Positions 1 through 8,528 of a stretch of DNA of 39,918 nt are shown here, piece after piece; positions within the stretch are counted from its first letter, which is position 1, and each line of letters opens with the position of its first letter. The position numbers were made by a program, and so were the translations under genes. Origin of the DNA: Caryophanales bacterium UBA5729 (lineage in GTDB: Bacteria > Bacillota_I > Bacilli_A > Izemoplasmatales > Hujiaoplasmataceae); NCBI GenBank assembly GCA_002419505.1, contig DIGF01000004.1, positions 1 through 39,918 of the forward strand, written 5' to 3'. Under the pieces are notes generated by a model. It was given only the letters and a program-made list of their open reading frames with translations. It was not told the origin of the DNA and made no database searches.

Positions 1-24
1 GTTCGAATCCCGTACGGGTCACCA
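1..24 (+). tRNA. tRNA 3' end (partial)
   Basis: The window opens inside a tRNA. The T-loop TTCGAAT (2-8) is followed by the 3' strand of the T-stem CCCGT (9-13), a seven-base acceptor strand ACGGGTC (14-20), discriminator A (21) and an encoded CCA (22-24). The matching 5' acceptor would be GACCCGT. The anticodon lies outside the window, so the amino acid cannot be read. Confidence 0.85.
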
Positions 25-38
25 GCTTAAAAATCAAG

Positions 39-73
39 GTTTATCTCCGTCTAGAGATAGACTTTTTCTTTTT
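39..73 (+). terminator. intrinsic terminator after the tRNA
   Basis: The arms GTTTATCTC (39-47) and GAGATAGAC (54-62) pair with one G-T wobble, and a long T-rich tract follows immediately. Confidence 0.75.
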
Positions 74-90
74 TTTAGTCTTCATTTTTA

Positions 91-99
91 TGTTATAAT
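91..99 (+). promoter_or_regulatory. extended -10 promoter of the small ORF
   Basis: TG-T-TATAAT at 91-99 forms an extended -10 element. No convincing -35 is visible. It lies 71 nt upstream of the 28-aa ORF that starts at 170. Confidence 0.4.
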
Positions 100-169
100 A
101 AAAAGATTTTTATAGAGGAACAAACATTTAATAAATTTTAATATAAAATCAAACATATCGAGGGGGAGA

Positions 170-256
170 ATGAATTTTTTAATAGGTATTGGCTGTCTTA
201 TTTTGGAGTTTTTTATCATATTTTATCCAGATTTAATTTTACTAAAAAAGACTTAA
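170..256 (+). CDS. putative 28-aa single-membrane-segment peptide
   Basis: This short ORF encodes 28 residues, almost all of them one hydrophobic segment (residues 3-24) followed by a short LLKKT tail. It is supported by a very strong ribosome binding site, GAGGGGGAG, centred about 7 nt before the ATG, and by an extended -10 promoter upstream. I do not recognise a family. It could be a genuine small membrane peptide or the N-terminal stump of a longer small membrane protein. Coding status rests mainly on the ribosome binding site. Confidence 0.4.
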   Translation: MNFLIGIGCLILEFFIIFYPDLILLKKT

Positions 257-410
257 AGTCTAGTTAATTTTTTCAAATTCCACCAGCGCATTGTTATTTA
301 TTTTTTTAAATAGTATAATAAATAATGAAATAGGCATGCTGCTCGAAAAATTAATTAAATTCGAATAAATATCAAATGATTTTAAAAAAATTGAATATAT
401 AATTAAATTA

Positions 411-902
411 ATGAGATTACTTGAGTTTCCGGAGCCTGTTTTGCATACAGATTATTGGTTTGTTGGCTGGTTCACCGACAAAGAGGGAACAAACATCTAT
501 CACGATTATTTCCTTGAATTGATTACTGGAGAAAAAAAGGAATACTATCCCGAGACTTATGATGAAGCACTGGTTATTTATGGTATTTATCAATTTTTGG
601 AAAGAGTTATCACAGCAGATTTTCAGGTATATTCTGGGGTTGTTAGTGAAATTACAAGCGAGGGCTTTCTTATAACATTTGACACCGAAGTTAATATAAC
701 TGAACTTAGTATTGAAATATTTGTTTCAACCTATCCTTATGGAACGTATTATCCGATAGAAGATGGTTTATATGGTATTGTATATGAAGAATATAATATA
801 TTATATCAATCAATTACCGAAGGTACAGAACCAAACAGTTATTACATAGAAGTGAATTTAACCAATTACTATATTATTTTAGTTCAAATATTTGACAAAT
901 AA
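411..902 (+). CDS. hypothetical protein, probable remnant of a repeat-type surface protein
   Basis: A 163-aa acidic, Tyr-rich ORF without a signal peptide, membrane segment or clear ribosome binding site. Residues 16-27 (WFVGWFTDKEGT) look like the start of an InlB/Listeria-Bacteroides repeat, a module seen in several larger proteins of this window. The rest has no recognisable motif and looks like alternating beta-strands. The lack of a ribosome binding site and of an export signal, next to a decayed tRNA-end copy, suggests a 3' fragment of a larger surface gene. An in-frame stop lies at 366-368. It could still be expressed. Function unknown. Confidence 0.45.
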   Translation: MRLLEFPEPVLHTDYWFVGWFTDKEGTNIYHDYFLELITGEKKEYYPETYDEALVIYGIYQFLERVITADFQVYSGVVSEITSEGFLITFDTEVNITELSIEIFVSTYPYGTYYPIEDGLYGIVYEEYNILYQSITEGTEPNSYYIEVNLTNYYIILVQIFDK

Positions 903-983
903 AGGTTAATATTTAAAAAAACAAGGTAAAGTCTTAATACTCAGCTCATTTATTCTTTAAACATACGGATGATTGTGTAAACA

Positions 984-1005
984 CATACGGGTCAAGAGCT
1001 TAAAA
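984..1005 (+). repeat. degenerate copy of the tRNA 3' end and flank
   Basis: These 22 bases match positions 11-32 (acceptor strand, CCA and downstream flank) at 19 of 22 positions. The CCA is changed to AGA. A fresh hairpin terminator follows, as after the real tRNA. This is the layout of an attachment-site direct repeat, or of a decayed duplicate tRNA end. The rest of 903-1288 shows only the following terminator and the lipoprotein promoter and leader. Confidence 0.6.
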
Positions 1006-1009
1006 GCCT

Positions 1010-1039
1010 AAAGTTAGCGATTTTCGCTAACTTTTTTTT
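1010..1039 (+). terminator. intrinsic terminator
   Basis: A near-perfect 11-bp stem AAAGTTAGCGA / TCGCTAACTTT with a TTT loop, followed by an eight-T run. Confidence 0.8.
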
Positions 1040-1164
1040 GGAGCTTATTATTTTCTATTCTCGCTTATTGTTTGGAGCTTAGTAAGAGGTTTTAAAGATT
1101 CAAATATAACCTTAATTTTTTTACTTTGAAATGATTGCTTCAATATTTTATTTGTTAAAGGATA

Positions 1165-1193
1165 TTGATTATTTGTTTGTTTAGTAGTAATAT
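1165..1193 (+). promoter_or_regulatory. promoter of the first BspA-type lipoprotein
   Basis: TTGATT (1165-1170), a 17-nt spacer, then TAATAT (1188-1193). The predicted transcript would start near 1200 and run through the leader hairpin at 1228-1257. Confidence 0.45.
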
Positions 1194-1227
1194 GACACCA
1201 TGATAATTATGTAATTTACCAAAGCGG

Positions 1228-1270
1228 GCAACGAGATTTTTTACTAAATCTTGTTGCTCTATATTTTTTT
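1228..1270 (+). promoter_or_regulatory. terminator-like leader hairpin (GCAACGAG/CTTGTTGC type)
   Basis: The arms GCAACGAGATTT (1228-1239) and AAATCTTGTTGC (1246-1257) pair over 12 bp with one G-U, and a T-rich tract to 1270 follows. It lies between a promoter and the lipoprotein start, 31 nt before the ATG at 1289. The same outer stem sits at nearly the same distance before the second BspA-type lipoprotein (16293-16321), which suggests a shared attenuator or leader element rather than a simple terminator. Confidence 0.55.
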
Positions 1271-1336
1271 AAATAAGGAGTGATTTAGATGTAATTCAAG
1301 CTCAATATCAAGTTACTGATATTATTTTTACTGATT

Positions 1337-4300
1337 TTGCTATTTACTCTTATCGGTTGTAATGATTCTTCAACCACGCAAACAACAACAGCTGGAACTA
1401 CTCAATTAACCACTACATTGCAACCAACTACTACATCGCAATCAACTACAACTTCACAAACTGCAACCACTACAGAAAAAACGCTAATTGGGGTTACAAT
1501 TGATGAAGAAAGCCTAATGGAATACTATGATATAACTGATTTTGATATCAGTGACATTTTTCTGTATTTAAGTTATTCAGATGATACGCATGATCGAGTT
1601 CCGATTAACCCAGAAATGCTGTCAACCGGAGACATTGACCTGCTAAGTCAAGCTGGCGTTCATACGATTAACTTTACCTATCAAGACTTTCCTATTAATC
1701 TTATTTTGGATTTAAGGGATACCAGAATCTTTCAAGTTGTTTTTAGAGACTATAATAACTATATAATCGATATTCAATTTGTCGGTTATGGTGAAGCGGC
1801 CATTTCACCTAATGTACCTGAACGTGAAGGCTATACTTTCTTAAATTGGGACATAGACTTTTCTTCAGTTGTTGAAAATATGGTTGTATACGCACTCTAT
1901 CAGCCAATTGAGTATCTAGTAACATTTGATAGCAGCGGTGGCAGTGAGTGTGCGCCGATAAATAATGTAATTTACAATACGACTATTGACCTACCAACAT
2001 CAACCAAAGAAGGATATAATTTCTTAGGCTGGTTCTATGGAATAGAACTAGGAAGCAAGATGTTTTATAACGATTCATTAGTTACAAAAGACTTGATTCT
2101 TTATGCTCATTGGGAAGAAATAATTTATGACTTCACATATTTAGAGTTAGATGAAGAAATTGTTATTACTGGTCTATACTTATTTACAAATCAATTGATT
2201 ATTCCTTCAACAATTAAAGGTAAACCAGTTGTCGGTATTGCAGATAAGGCCTTTCTTAATAACGTTAATCTTTCAAGTGTCACTCTTCCAGATACTCTTG
2301 AATATATTGGTGATTATGCTTTTTATGGAAATGAAAATTTAATAAGTGTCAGTTTTAGCTCAGGACTCTTAAGCATCGGGATAGGGGCTTTTTATGGTTG
2401 CAGAAGAGTCGAATCCATTATTTTACCTGAAGGAATAACTTCATTAGGAAATTCAGCCTTCGCTTTTATGAGCAACTTAAGGGAAATCGTGATTCCTTTT
2501 AGCGCTAAAGATATCGGCAGAAATCTTTTGAAAGGCTGTAATCTCCTTGAAACAATGACCATCCCGCTTCAAGAAGAAAACATTCTTGGTAAGTTCAGCT
2601 TTATCGCCTATTATTTTGGTGCTCTTCATTATGATAATCACAATGTGATTCCGAATTCGTTAAGAACTGTTATCATTACTGAAGGAGTAGAACGGATTCC
2701 TGAATATGCTTTTTATTACTGTCGATATGTCATAGAATTTATTATCCCTGATACGGTAATTACAATCGGTGATTATAGTTTTATGAACTGCATGGCTGTA
2801 TCAACTTATATTTTACCTGAGGGATTAACAAGTATCGGCTATGGAGCTTTTTCTTATAATAACAGTTTATACTCAATTAATCTGCCGGATAGCTTAACTG
2901 AATTAGGAAGCGAAGCTTTTAATTCATGTTTTTCTCTAGTTTCTATAAATATTCCTGAGGGCATCAAGATAATTAAATATGCGACTTTTGCAAATTGTGA
3001 TCATTTAGGCTCTGTTAAATTCCCTTCTACCCTTGAAGTGATTGAAAACTCCGCTTTTAATTACGGATACAGCAATACAATCTTGACTTTACCTGAAGGT
3101 TTGACTTCAATTGGAGCCTCCGCTTTTGCCAGTACCTGGATAAATATTCTTAACATTCCAGATTCAGTTTATAAAATTGGTGTTGGTGCATTTCTAAATA
3201 CTCAATGGTATAACGCTCAACCGGAAGGTTTAGTATATGCCGGAAAAGTGGTTATCGGATATAAAGGCACAATGGTTACTGATCAAATCATTGTTCTAAG
3301 TTCAGATACTACCGGTATCGCTAGCAATAGTTTTATCAATAATAGTTATATGGCGGGAGTAGTGATGCCAAATACAGTACTATACATTGGTGAGAATGCT
3401 TTTAGGAATAATTCTAATCTAGGTTCTGTCACCATGTCAAATAGTATCATTGAAATCGGTAATTATGCTTTTGCCCATTGCCCAAAAATACAAAGCATAT
3501 CCTTAGCTAGCACGATTACAAAGATTGGTGATGCTGCTTTTTATAATGCCGATTTAGGTTCAGTATTCTTACCAGATAACTTAGAAACTATTGGGGTTGG
3601 TGCTTTTGGCAGCAATGATAATCTTTCGGTTCTTGTATTTAACGATTCATTGATAAGTATAGGTAATAATGCTTTTGAAGACTGTATATCACTCACGGAA
3701 CTCGTCTTCCCAGATTCTCTTGAAACAATTGGCTCTAATGCCTTTAAGAATAACGCTTCACTTGTAAGTGTAACATTCGGTTCCAACCTAAACACAATTA
3801 AAACCAGAGCTTTTCTAAACTGTAGTTTATTGGAAACAATTGTTTTTTCAAACGGTTTAATTTATATTGGTGAAGCTGCTTTTAATACCACTAAATGGTA
3901 TACTAATCAAGCGGACAATAGCCTTATATATGCGGGAAAAGTTGTTCTAGGATATAAGGGATCAATGCCGATTGGTTATATTGCCATACTGGCAACGGAT
4001 ACTGTCGCTATCGCTGATAGAGCATTTATATCCCAAGCCAATTTAGCAGGCGTTGTTATCCCTGATGGATTGATTAGTGTTGGTGATTTAGCCTTTTTTA
4101 ATTGTACTGGATTGCTGGAAGTAGTTATTCCTCATAGTGTTACTTATTTAGGTATTAGAGCGTTTGATGGTTGTAGCTCATTAGTATCCGCGGAAATTAA
4201 TGCTAATATCACTTATTTACCATATGGAATTTTTTGGCATTGCACTAGTTTGATTGATGTGATAATTCCTAATGATATAACAGAAATTGAAGGTTATGCT

Positions 4301-4900
4301 TTTGGTGGTTGTACTAGTCTTGAGAGTTTTGTAATACCAGACACAGTAACATATATCGCCGATTATGCTTTTTCAGGCACCTCAAGTCTTTCCAGCCTTA
4401 CCATTGGCAGCGGATTAACAGTTATAAATTTCAGCGTTTTTTCTTATATGACTGGACTTGTCAACTTAGTTATCCCAGATACAGTAGTCAAAATTGACGG
4501 TTATGCTTTCCACGGGTGCACAAATCTGCAAACTCTAATTTTAAGTAAAAATTTAGAAATAATAAATTATGGGGCTTTTCTGGAATGTACACATTTAACA
4601 GAACTGATAATTCCAGACAAAGTTAGTTATATTGGCAATTTCGCTTTCAAAGGTTGCACATTACTCACTGAAGTTGTTTTTCCTGAGTCGATTACTTTCA
4701 TTGCAAACGAAAGTTTTAAGAATTGTTTAAGTTTAAAAGATGTTTATTTTGAAGGATATGTACCACCAACAATTTTTGCGGAAAGTTTTCAATCAACTCA
4801 CTCAACTTTTAAAATTTGGGTAGATAGTTGTAGCTATATAAAATATTTTATCAGTTCAGAGTGGTTGACTTATCAACAAATTCTTAACGTTATTGAATAG
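1337..4900 (+). CDS. BspA-type leucine-rich-repeat surface lipoprotein (start region damaged)
   Basis: A very long surface protein. It has a lipobox-like LIGC followed by a Thr/Ser/Gln-rich linker, then a domain shared with the lipoprotein at 16353. InlB-type repeats follow (roughly residues 135-265), then about 20 BspA/LRR_5 leucine-rich repeats to the end. Such proteins are anchored by a lipid on Cys and usually mediate adhesion or contact. The natural start is ATG 1289, eight nt after AAGGAG, which would give a full signal peptide. However, codon 2 is TAA (1292-1294), probably once AAA. The longest open frame therefore begins at TTG 1337, lacks a ribosome binding site and has lost most of the signal peptide. 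It is a pseudogene, a tightly controlled gene, or carries a sequence error. Confidence 0.7.
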   Translation: MLFTLIGCNDSSTTQTTTAGTTQLTTTLQPTTTSQSTTTSQTATTTEKTLIGVTIDEESLMEYYDITDFDISDIFLYLSYSDDTHDRVPINPEMLSTGDIDLLSQAGVHTINFTYQDFPINLILDLRDTRIFQVVFRDYNNYIIDIQFVGYGEAAISPNVPEREGYTFLNWDIDFSSVVENMVVYALYQPIEYLVTFDSSGGSECAPINNVIYNTTIDLPTSTKEGYNFLGWFYGIELGSKMFYNDSLVTKDLILYAHWEEIIYDFTYLELDEEIVITGLYLFTNQLIIPSTIKGKPVVGIADKAFLNNVNLSSVTLPDTLEYIGDYAFYGNENLISVSFSSGLLSIGIGAFYGCRRVESIILPEGITSLGNSAFAFMSNLREIVIPFSAKDIGRNLLKGCNLLETMTIPLQEENILGKFSFIAYYFGALHYDNHNVIPNSLRTVIITEGVERIPEYAFYYCRYVIEFIIPDTVITIGDYSFMNCMAVSTYILPEGLTSIGYGAFSYNNSLYSINLPDSLTELGSEAFNSCFSLVSINIPEGIKIIKYATFANCDHLGSVKFPSTLEVIENSAFNYGYSNTILTLPEGLTSIGASAFASTWINILNIPDSVYKIGVGAFLNTQWYNAQPEGLVYAGKVVIGYKGTMVTDQIIVLSSDTTGIASNSFINNSYMAGVVMPNTVLYIGENAFRNNSNLGSVTMSNSIIEIGNYAFAHCPKIQSISLASTITKIGDAAFYNADLGSVFLPDNLETIGVGAFGSNDNLSVLVFNDSLISIGNNAFEDCISLTELVFPDSLETIGSNAFKNNASLVSVTFGSNLNTIKTRAFLNCSLLETIVFSNGLIYIGEAAFNTTKWYTNQADNSLIYAGKVVLGYKGSMPIGYIAILATDTVAIADRAFISQANLAGVVIPDGLISVGDLAFFNCTGLLEVVIPHSVTYLGIRAFDGCSSLVSAEINANITYLPYGIFWHCTSLIDVIIPNDITEIEGYAFGGCTSLESFVIPDTVTYIADYAFSGTSSLSSLTIGSGLTVINFSVFSYMTGLVNLVIPDTVVKIDGYAFHGCTNLQTLILSKNLEIINYGAFLECTHLTELIIPDKVSYIGNFAFKGCTLLTEVVFPESITFIANESFKNCLSLKDVYFEGYVPPTIFAESFQSTHSTFKIWVDSCSYIKYFISSEWLTYQQILNVIE

Positions 4901-4951
4901 TAATTTCTTTATTAAATACATAACTATAATATTTATATACAGTATTTACAT

Positions 4952-4986
4952 AGAGCAATCAACAAGATGATTGCTCTTTTTCTTTG
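4952..4986 (+). terminator. intrinsic terminator
   Basis: Arms AGAGCAATCA (4952-4961) and TGATTGCTCT (4968-4977) with a six-base loop and a T-rich tail, just after the leucine-rich-repeat gene. Confidence 0.8.
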
Positions 4987-5028
4987 TTTCTTTTTTTGAA
5001 TTTAAAGAAAAACATTGCTAAATATATC

Positions 5029-5058
5029 TTGATTGAATTTATATTTTAGCAGTATAAT
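5029..5058 (+). promoter_or_regulatory. promoter of the membrane protein at 5082
   Basis: TTGATT (5029-5034), an 18-nt spacer ending in TTTTAGCAG, then TATAAT (5053-5058). A nearly identical spacer end and -10 region occurs before the gene at 11081. Confidence 0.55.
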
Positions 5059-5081
5059 TAAAGTGAAAGAAGGTGTTTTTG

Positions 5082-5561
5082 ATGCGAAAAGAAGATTGGC
5101 TTTTTTCAGGGATAGCTTCACTAATCTTACTTGGTATGATTGCCAGCAATATTTTGTTGATGACGTTCTTTTTATCACAAAAAACTTTACTAATTGTTCT
5201 TTATATATTAGGAATTATTTTAATCTTGTTTTGGATGACTTATTATCGTGCTCGCGAATTAAAAAATCTTCCAGTTTTTGAAACTAATTGGATCACTAAC
5301 AATCTTTTGTTTTGGGTAATGACCGATTTTCATACAATCATTATCATCAGCCGCTACCTTTTCCCTAATGAACGTCAGGGAGGATTATTGCCAGAGCTTT
5401 TTTTCCTAATTCATCTCTGCTTTATTTTAGTTGTATTGCTGTCTCGTAAACTCAATTTTCGCCAGAAACATCAATTAGAATTCAATTTTTTGCTTCATGT
5501 AATCATTTATGGGCTGATTTCTTACAGTTTCATTCAATTTGTGATTCAAACAATGCAATAA
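5082..5561 (+). CDS. small polytopic membrane protein, unknown function
   Basis: A 159-aa protein with about five hydrophobic segments separated by short basic loops (for example YRARELKN and SRKLNFRQKHQ). The ATG at 5082 is preferred over an upstream TTG because GAAGGTG lies at the right distance before it. It is monocistronic, with its own promoter and with terminator-like hairpins on both sides. I do not recognise a family or a catalytic motif. Confidence 0.7.
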   Translation: MRKEDWLFSGIASLILLGMIASNILLMTFFLSQKTLLIVLYILGIILILFWMTYYRARELKNLPVFETNWITNNLLFWVMTDFHTIIIISRYLFPNERQGGLLPELFFLIHLCFILVVLLSRKLNFRQKHQLEFNFLLHVIIYGLISYSFIQFVIQTMQ

Positions 5562-5650
5562 AAAGTATAATAACGAATTTTAATAAATAAATATTAAATA
5601 ATAGGATAATTAATTTTACTTAATCGAAGAGTTAACTCACTTAAAAACAA

Positions 5651-5679
5651 TTGCAAATCTTCTCAATTAGGTGTATGAT
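5651..5679 (+). promoter_or_regulatory. promoter of the U32-family gene
   Basis: TTGCAA (5651-5656), a 17-nt spacer, then TATGAT (5674-5679). The transcript would start near 5686 and carry a leader of about 140 nt. Confidence 0.6.
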
Positions 5680-5728
5680 TAATTTATGTTTTTGACTCAA
5701 TGGATAATGAAAGTTATAAAAGCTTCCG

Positions 5729-5766
5729 ACAAGTCGCGTGTTTGTAACGACGACTTGTTTTATTTT
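5729..5766 (+). promoter_or_regulatory. terminator-like leader hairpin before the U32-family gene
   Basis: Arms ACAAGTCG (5729-5736) and CGACTTGT (5751-5758), then TTTATTTT. It lies downstream of a good promoter and upstream of the gene, so it is placed to act as an attenuator. No anti-terminator or known riboswitch was recognised. Confidence 0.5.
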
Positions 5767-5824
5767 AGTGAAGATGCTAATTATTCAGTTTAAATATTCA
5801 TAGTTTTATGAAGGTGGTTTTATT

Positions 5825-8143
5825 ATGAAAAGAATTGAAATTCTAGCTCCTGCTGGCAATAGAGAATCTCTAGTTGGTGCTATCAATGCCAAAGCCGATG
5901 CAATCTATCTAGCGGGCAGGAAATTTGGTGCTAGAGCCTATGCAAACAACTTTGAAGATCCGGATTTATTTGAAACAATCAACTACGCTCATCTTCGTGG
6001 TGTTTTAGTTTACGTTACTGTTAATACCTTGATTTTTGATGAAGAAATTGAAGAACTTATCGCCTATACTGATCAATTGGTTGAACACGGTGTTGATGCC
6101 TTAATCATCCAAGATTTAGGCGTTATTGATATTTTAACAAAACGCTATCCCGATACGGATATTCACGCCTCAACCCAGATGAATACCTTAAATGTACACC
6201 AAGCTTTATTTCTAAAAAATCTTGGCGTTAAACGGATTGTCGCTGCGAGAGAAACACCGATTGAAATCATCAAGCAGATTAAGAAGCAAGTTGATATTGA
6301 AGTCGAAGTTTTTGTTCATGGTGCCTTATGCGTTTCTTATTCAGGAAACTGTCTAATGAGTTCGATGTTAAGCGCAAGGTCGGGAAATAGAGGAGAGTGT
6401 GCTCAACCATGTAGATTAGCGTATTCGCTACTAAAAGAAGATGAGTTAGTGAGCGAAGAAAGTTACTTGTTATCCATGAAAGACCTAATGACTATAGAAT
6501 ACCTCGACCAATTGATTGAAGCGGGTGTTGATTCCTTAAAAATCGAAGGCAGAATGAGAAAACCGGAATACGTGATTCAAACCGTTCTTTCTTATCGTCA
6601 AGCCATACTGGCATATTATGAACATCAAGAAATTAACTATAGCACCGAAATAGTTAAACTCAAAAAAGTCTTTAATCGCGAGTTTACTAAAGGATATCTT
6701 TTCAATGAACAGAAGAATATTATAGTTCATGATTTTAGACCTAATCATATGGGTGTCGCTCTTGGCGAAGTCATTGATTATAAAGCTCATAAGGCTATGA
6801 TAAAATTAACTGATTCGTTAGAAATAAACGACGGATATCGCATTGTTGGTAATAGGGATTATGGCGATACTGTCTCAAGAATTATCAAGGGCGAAGCAAT
6901 CGTTAAAAAAGCTTTTTTTGGAGATACAATTAAACTTGATATTAAGGACAAAGTCGAAATAGGATCAAAGGTTATCAAAACCTCAGACCATCAATTAGAA
7001 CTATCTTTAGCAAAGTTTCTTGATGAAAACTATAAATCAATTCCCTTAACAGCCCATGTCATTGCTAAAGCAAATCAGCATTTAACGCTTTCAATAAGCG
7101 ATAAGGTCAATTCGGTGACAGTTGCTTCTCAAGAAGTACTAGAAGCAGCGATTTCTCGGCCTGTCCAAAAAAGCCAAATTATTGAGCAGATTTCTAAACT
7201 TGGAAATACACCGTTCTATTTTGAAACATTGACAATTGATACTGATGAAGATGCGTTTATTGCGATTAAAGATTTAAATGTCTTAAGAAGAGAAGCTTTA
7301 GCGAAAATAATGATTTTAAGAACTGTTATTGGCAATAAAAAGATAATCAAAGAAAAGATAATTTTTGCTAATGAAATGGATTATGAACCAAAACTAACAG
7401 TCAAAGTTACAACTCTAAATCAATTAAGAACAGTTCTTTCAGCCGGAGTTGATTTAATCTATTACGAAGATACTATAAAAGATATTATTCCGACTGAAAC
7501 CTTGATTCCGAGTAAGAAAAGAATTCAAATGCAGCCTGAAAAATGGCTGACATCCGAACTCGTTTCTGAAATTGGTTCCATTCAAACCCATGATTTCAAA
7601 CATAAGCTTTATACTGATGAATTTATGAATGTTACCAATATTCATACAGTCCGGTTTTTATCAAGTAAAAACATTTCAAAAGTTACGCTCTCTCCAGAGT
7701 TATCAAAAGACAGGGTTTATAACCTTATGAGAAACTATCAAAAAACTTATAATAAAATTCCCGGATTAGAGCTTGTAGTTTATGGAGCAGTTGATTTGAT
7801 GATTACCAAGTATTGTCCGATTGCCAAAACATTTAAAACCAAACCAGATTGTCATTTATGTGAAATAAATCAATACTATCTTAAGGATCGTTTTGGACTT
7901 AAATTCCCTCTAATCCACGACGGTAACTGCAATTTGAGAATATTGAATCATAAACCATTGAATTTAATGGAGTATGCCAAAGAAATCATCGATTTAGGAA
8001 TTTCGCTTAGGTTGCATTTTACTACCGAGACTGACCTAGAAGTCATAGAGATAATAAAAGCTTTTAAAGCGGCAATTAAAGGAGAATTAGAGCCGGTTTC
8101 TTATAAAAAATATACCCTTGGCAGGTTCGTTTCAAAGCCGTAA
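5825..8143 (+). CDS. U32-family peptidase / 23S rRNA hydroxylase-like protein
   Basis: A 772-aa protein of the U32 family. Members were first called collagenases. Several are now known as prephenate-dependent tRNA- or rRNA-hydroxylating enzymes (TrhP, RlhA), so an RNA-modification role is likely but inferred. The N-terminal half opens with ILAPAGNRESL and carries the family signature around residues 161-180 (E-x-F-x-H-G-A-L-C ... G-N-C). The conserved cysteines 169, 176, 192 and 196 probably hold an iron-sulfur cluster. The C-terminal half has a second barrel-like region and further cysteines (CHLC, DGNC). The ATG follows GAAGGTGG. Its length fits the long RlhA-like forms. It stands alone behind a promoter and a leader hairpin. 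Confidence 0.88.
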   Translation: MKRIEILAPAGNRESLVGAINAKADAIYLAGRKFGARAYANNFEDPDLFETINYAHLRGVLVYVTVNTLIFDEEIEELIAYTDQLVEHGVDALIIQDLGVIDILTKRYPDTDIHASTQMNTLNVHQALFLKNLGVKRIVAARETPIEIIKQIKKQVDIEVEVFVHGALCVSYSGNCLMSSMLSARSGNRGECAQPCRLAYSLLKEDELVSEESYLLSMKDLMTIEYLDQLIEAGVDSLKIEGRMRKPEYVIQTVLSYRQAILAYYEHQEINYSTEIVKLKKVFNREFTKGYLFNEQKNIIVHDFRPNHMGVALGEVIDYKAHKAMIKLTDSLEINDGYRIVGNRDYGDTVSRIIKGEAIVKKAFFGDTIKLDIKDKVEIGSKVIKTSDHQLELSLAKFLDENYKSIPLTAHVIAKANQHLTLSISDKVNSVTVASQEVLEAAISRPVQKSQIIEQISKLGNTPFYFETLTIDTDEDAFIAIKDLNVLRREALAKIMILRTVIGNKKIIKEKIIFANEMDYEPKLTVKVTTLNQLRTVLSAGVDLIYYEDTIKDIIPTETLIPSKKRIQMQPEKWLTSELVSEIGSIQTHDFKHKLYTDEFMNVTNIHTVRFLSSKNISKVTLSPELSKDRVYNLMRNYQKTYNKIPGLELVVYGAVDLMITKYCPIAKTFKTKPDCHLCEINQYYLKDRFGLKFPLIHDGNCNLRILNHKPLNLMEYAKEIIDLGISLRLHFTTETDLEVIEIIKAFKAAIKGELEPVSYKKYTLGRFVSKP

Positions 8144-8228
8144 AAAACAGATTTAAAAAGCGAATTTTTAAACTAAAATTTTTATAACAAAAAAATGATA
8201 TTCTTTTACTATTTACAGCATTATCCTA

Positions 8229-8257
8229 TTGTAATTTGCGATGATTAAGCGTATGAT
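8229..8257 (+). promoter_or_regulatory. promoter of the short peptide transcript
   Basis: TTGTAA (8229-8234), a 17-nt spacer, then TATGAT (8252-8257). The start would be near 8264, about 150 nt before the small ORF at 8415. That leader includes a small stem GAGTTT/AAACTC (8264-8279). Confidence 0.6.
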
Positions 8258-8414
8258 AAAGGTGAGTTTTAAGAAACTCTATTTGTCAAGCATTAGATGG
8301 TGCTAGACATCCGATTAAGTATCATGACGAAACAAAAAAATGCCATTTTTATTCAGTCGCCTTTTAACACCATTTGGTTATGTTTCAAATAACTTTGAAA
8401 GATAGGTGAAAATT

Positions 8415-8501
8415 ATGGAAAACAAAAAAACTGCTCCAAAGGCTCAACCAGCTAAACCAGCTCCAAAGGCTCAACCAACCAAACCTACAGGCAAAAAATA
8501 A
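8415..8501 (+). CDS. 28-aa Lys/Pro/Ala-rich peptide
   Basis: A 28-codon ORF with start ATG 8415 preceded by AGGTG. The peptide contains an internal near-repeat, APKAQPAKP / APKAQPTKP, and ends in GKK. It is very basic and has no hydrophobic segment. It is framed by a good promoter (8229-8257) and a strong terminator (8529-8566), so this is a dedicated transcript of about 300 nt. Its function is unknown; a nucleic-acid-binding or ribosome-associated peptide is one guess. No other gene lies between 8144 and 8752. Confidence 0.55.
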   Translation: MENKKTAPKAQPAKPAPKAQPTKPTGKK

Positions 8502-8528
8502 AAAGATAAGACTATAAAAAAGTATTTT

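Noticed and set aside
3541..3795. Minus-strand 84-codon ORF inside the leucine-rich-repeat gene
   Set aside because: A shadow of the repeat coding sequence on the other strand; the same applies to similar ORFs within the other large genes.
5686..5796. 36-codon ORF in the U32 leader
   Set aside because: It starts at the predicted transcription start, has no ribosome binding site and runs through both arms of the hairpin.
8297..8392. 31-codon ORF in the leader of the 28-aa peptide
   Set aside because: No ribosome binding site and no distinctive composition; the downstream ORF at 8415 is better supported.
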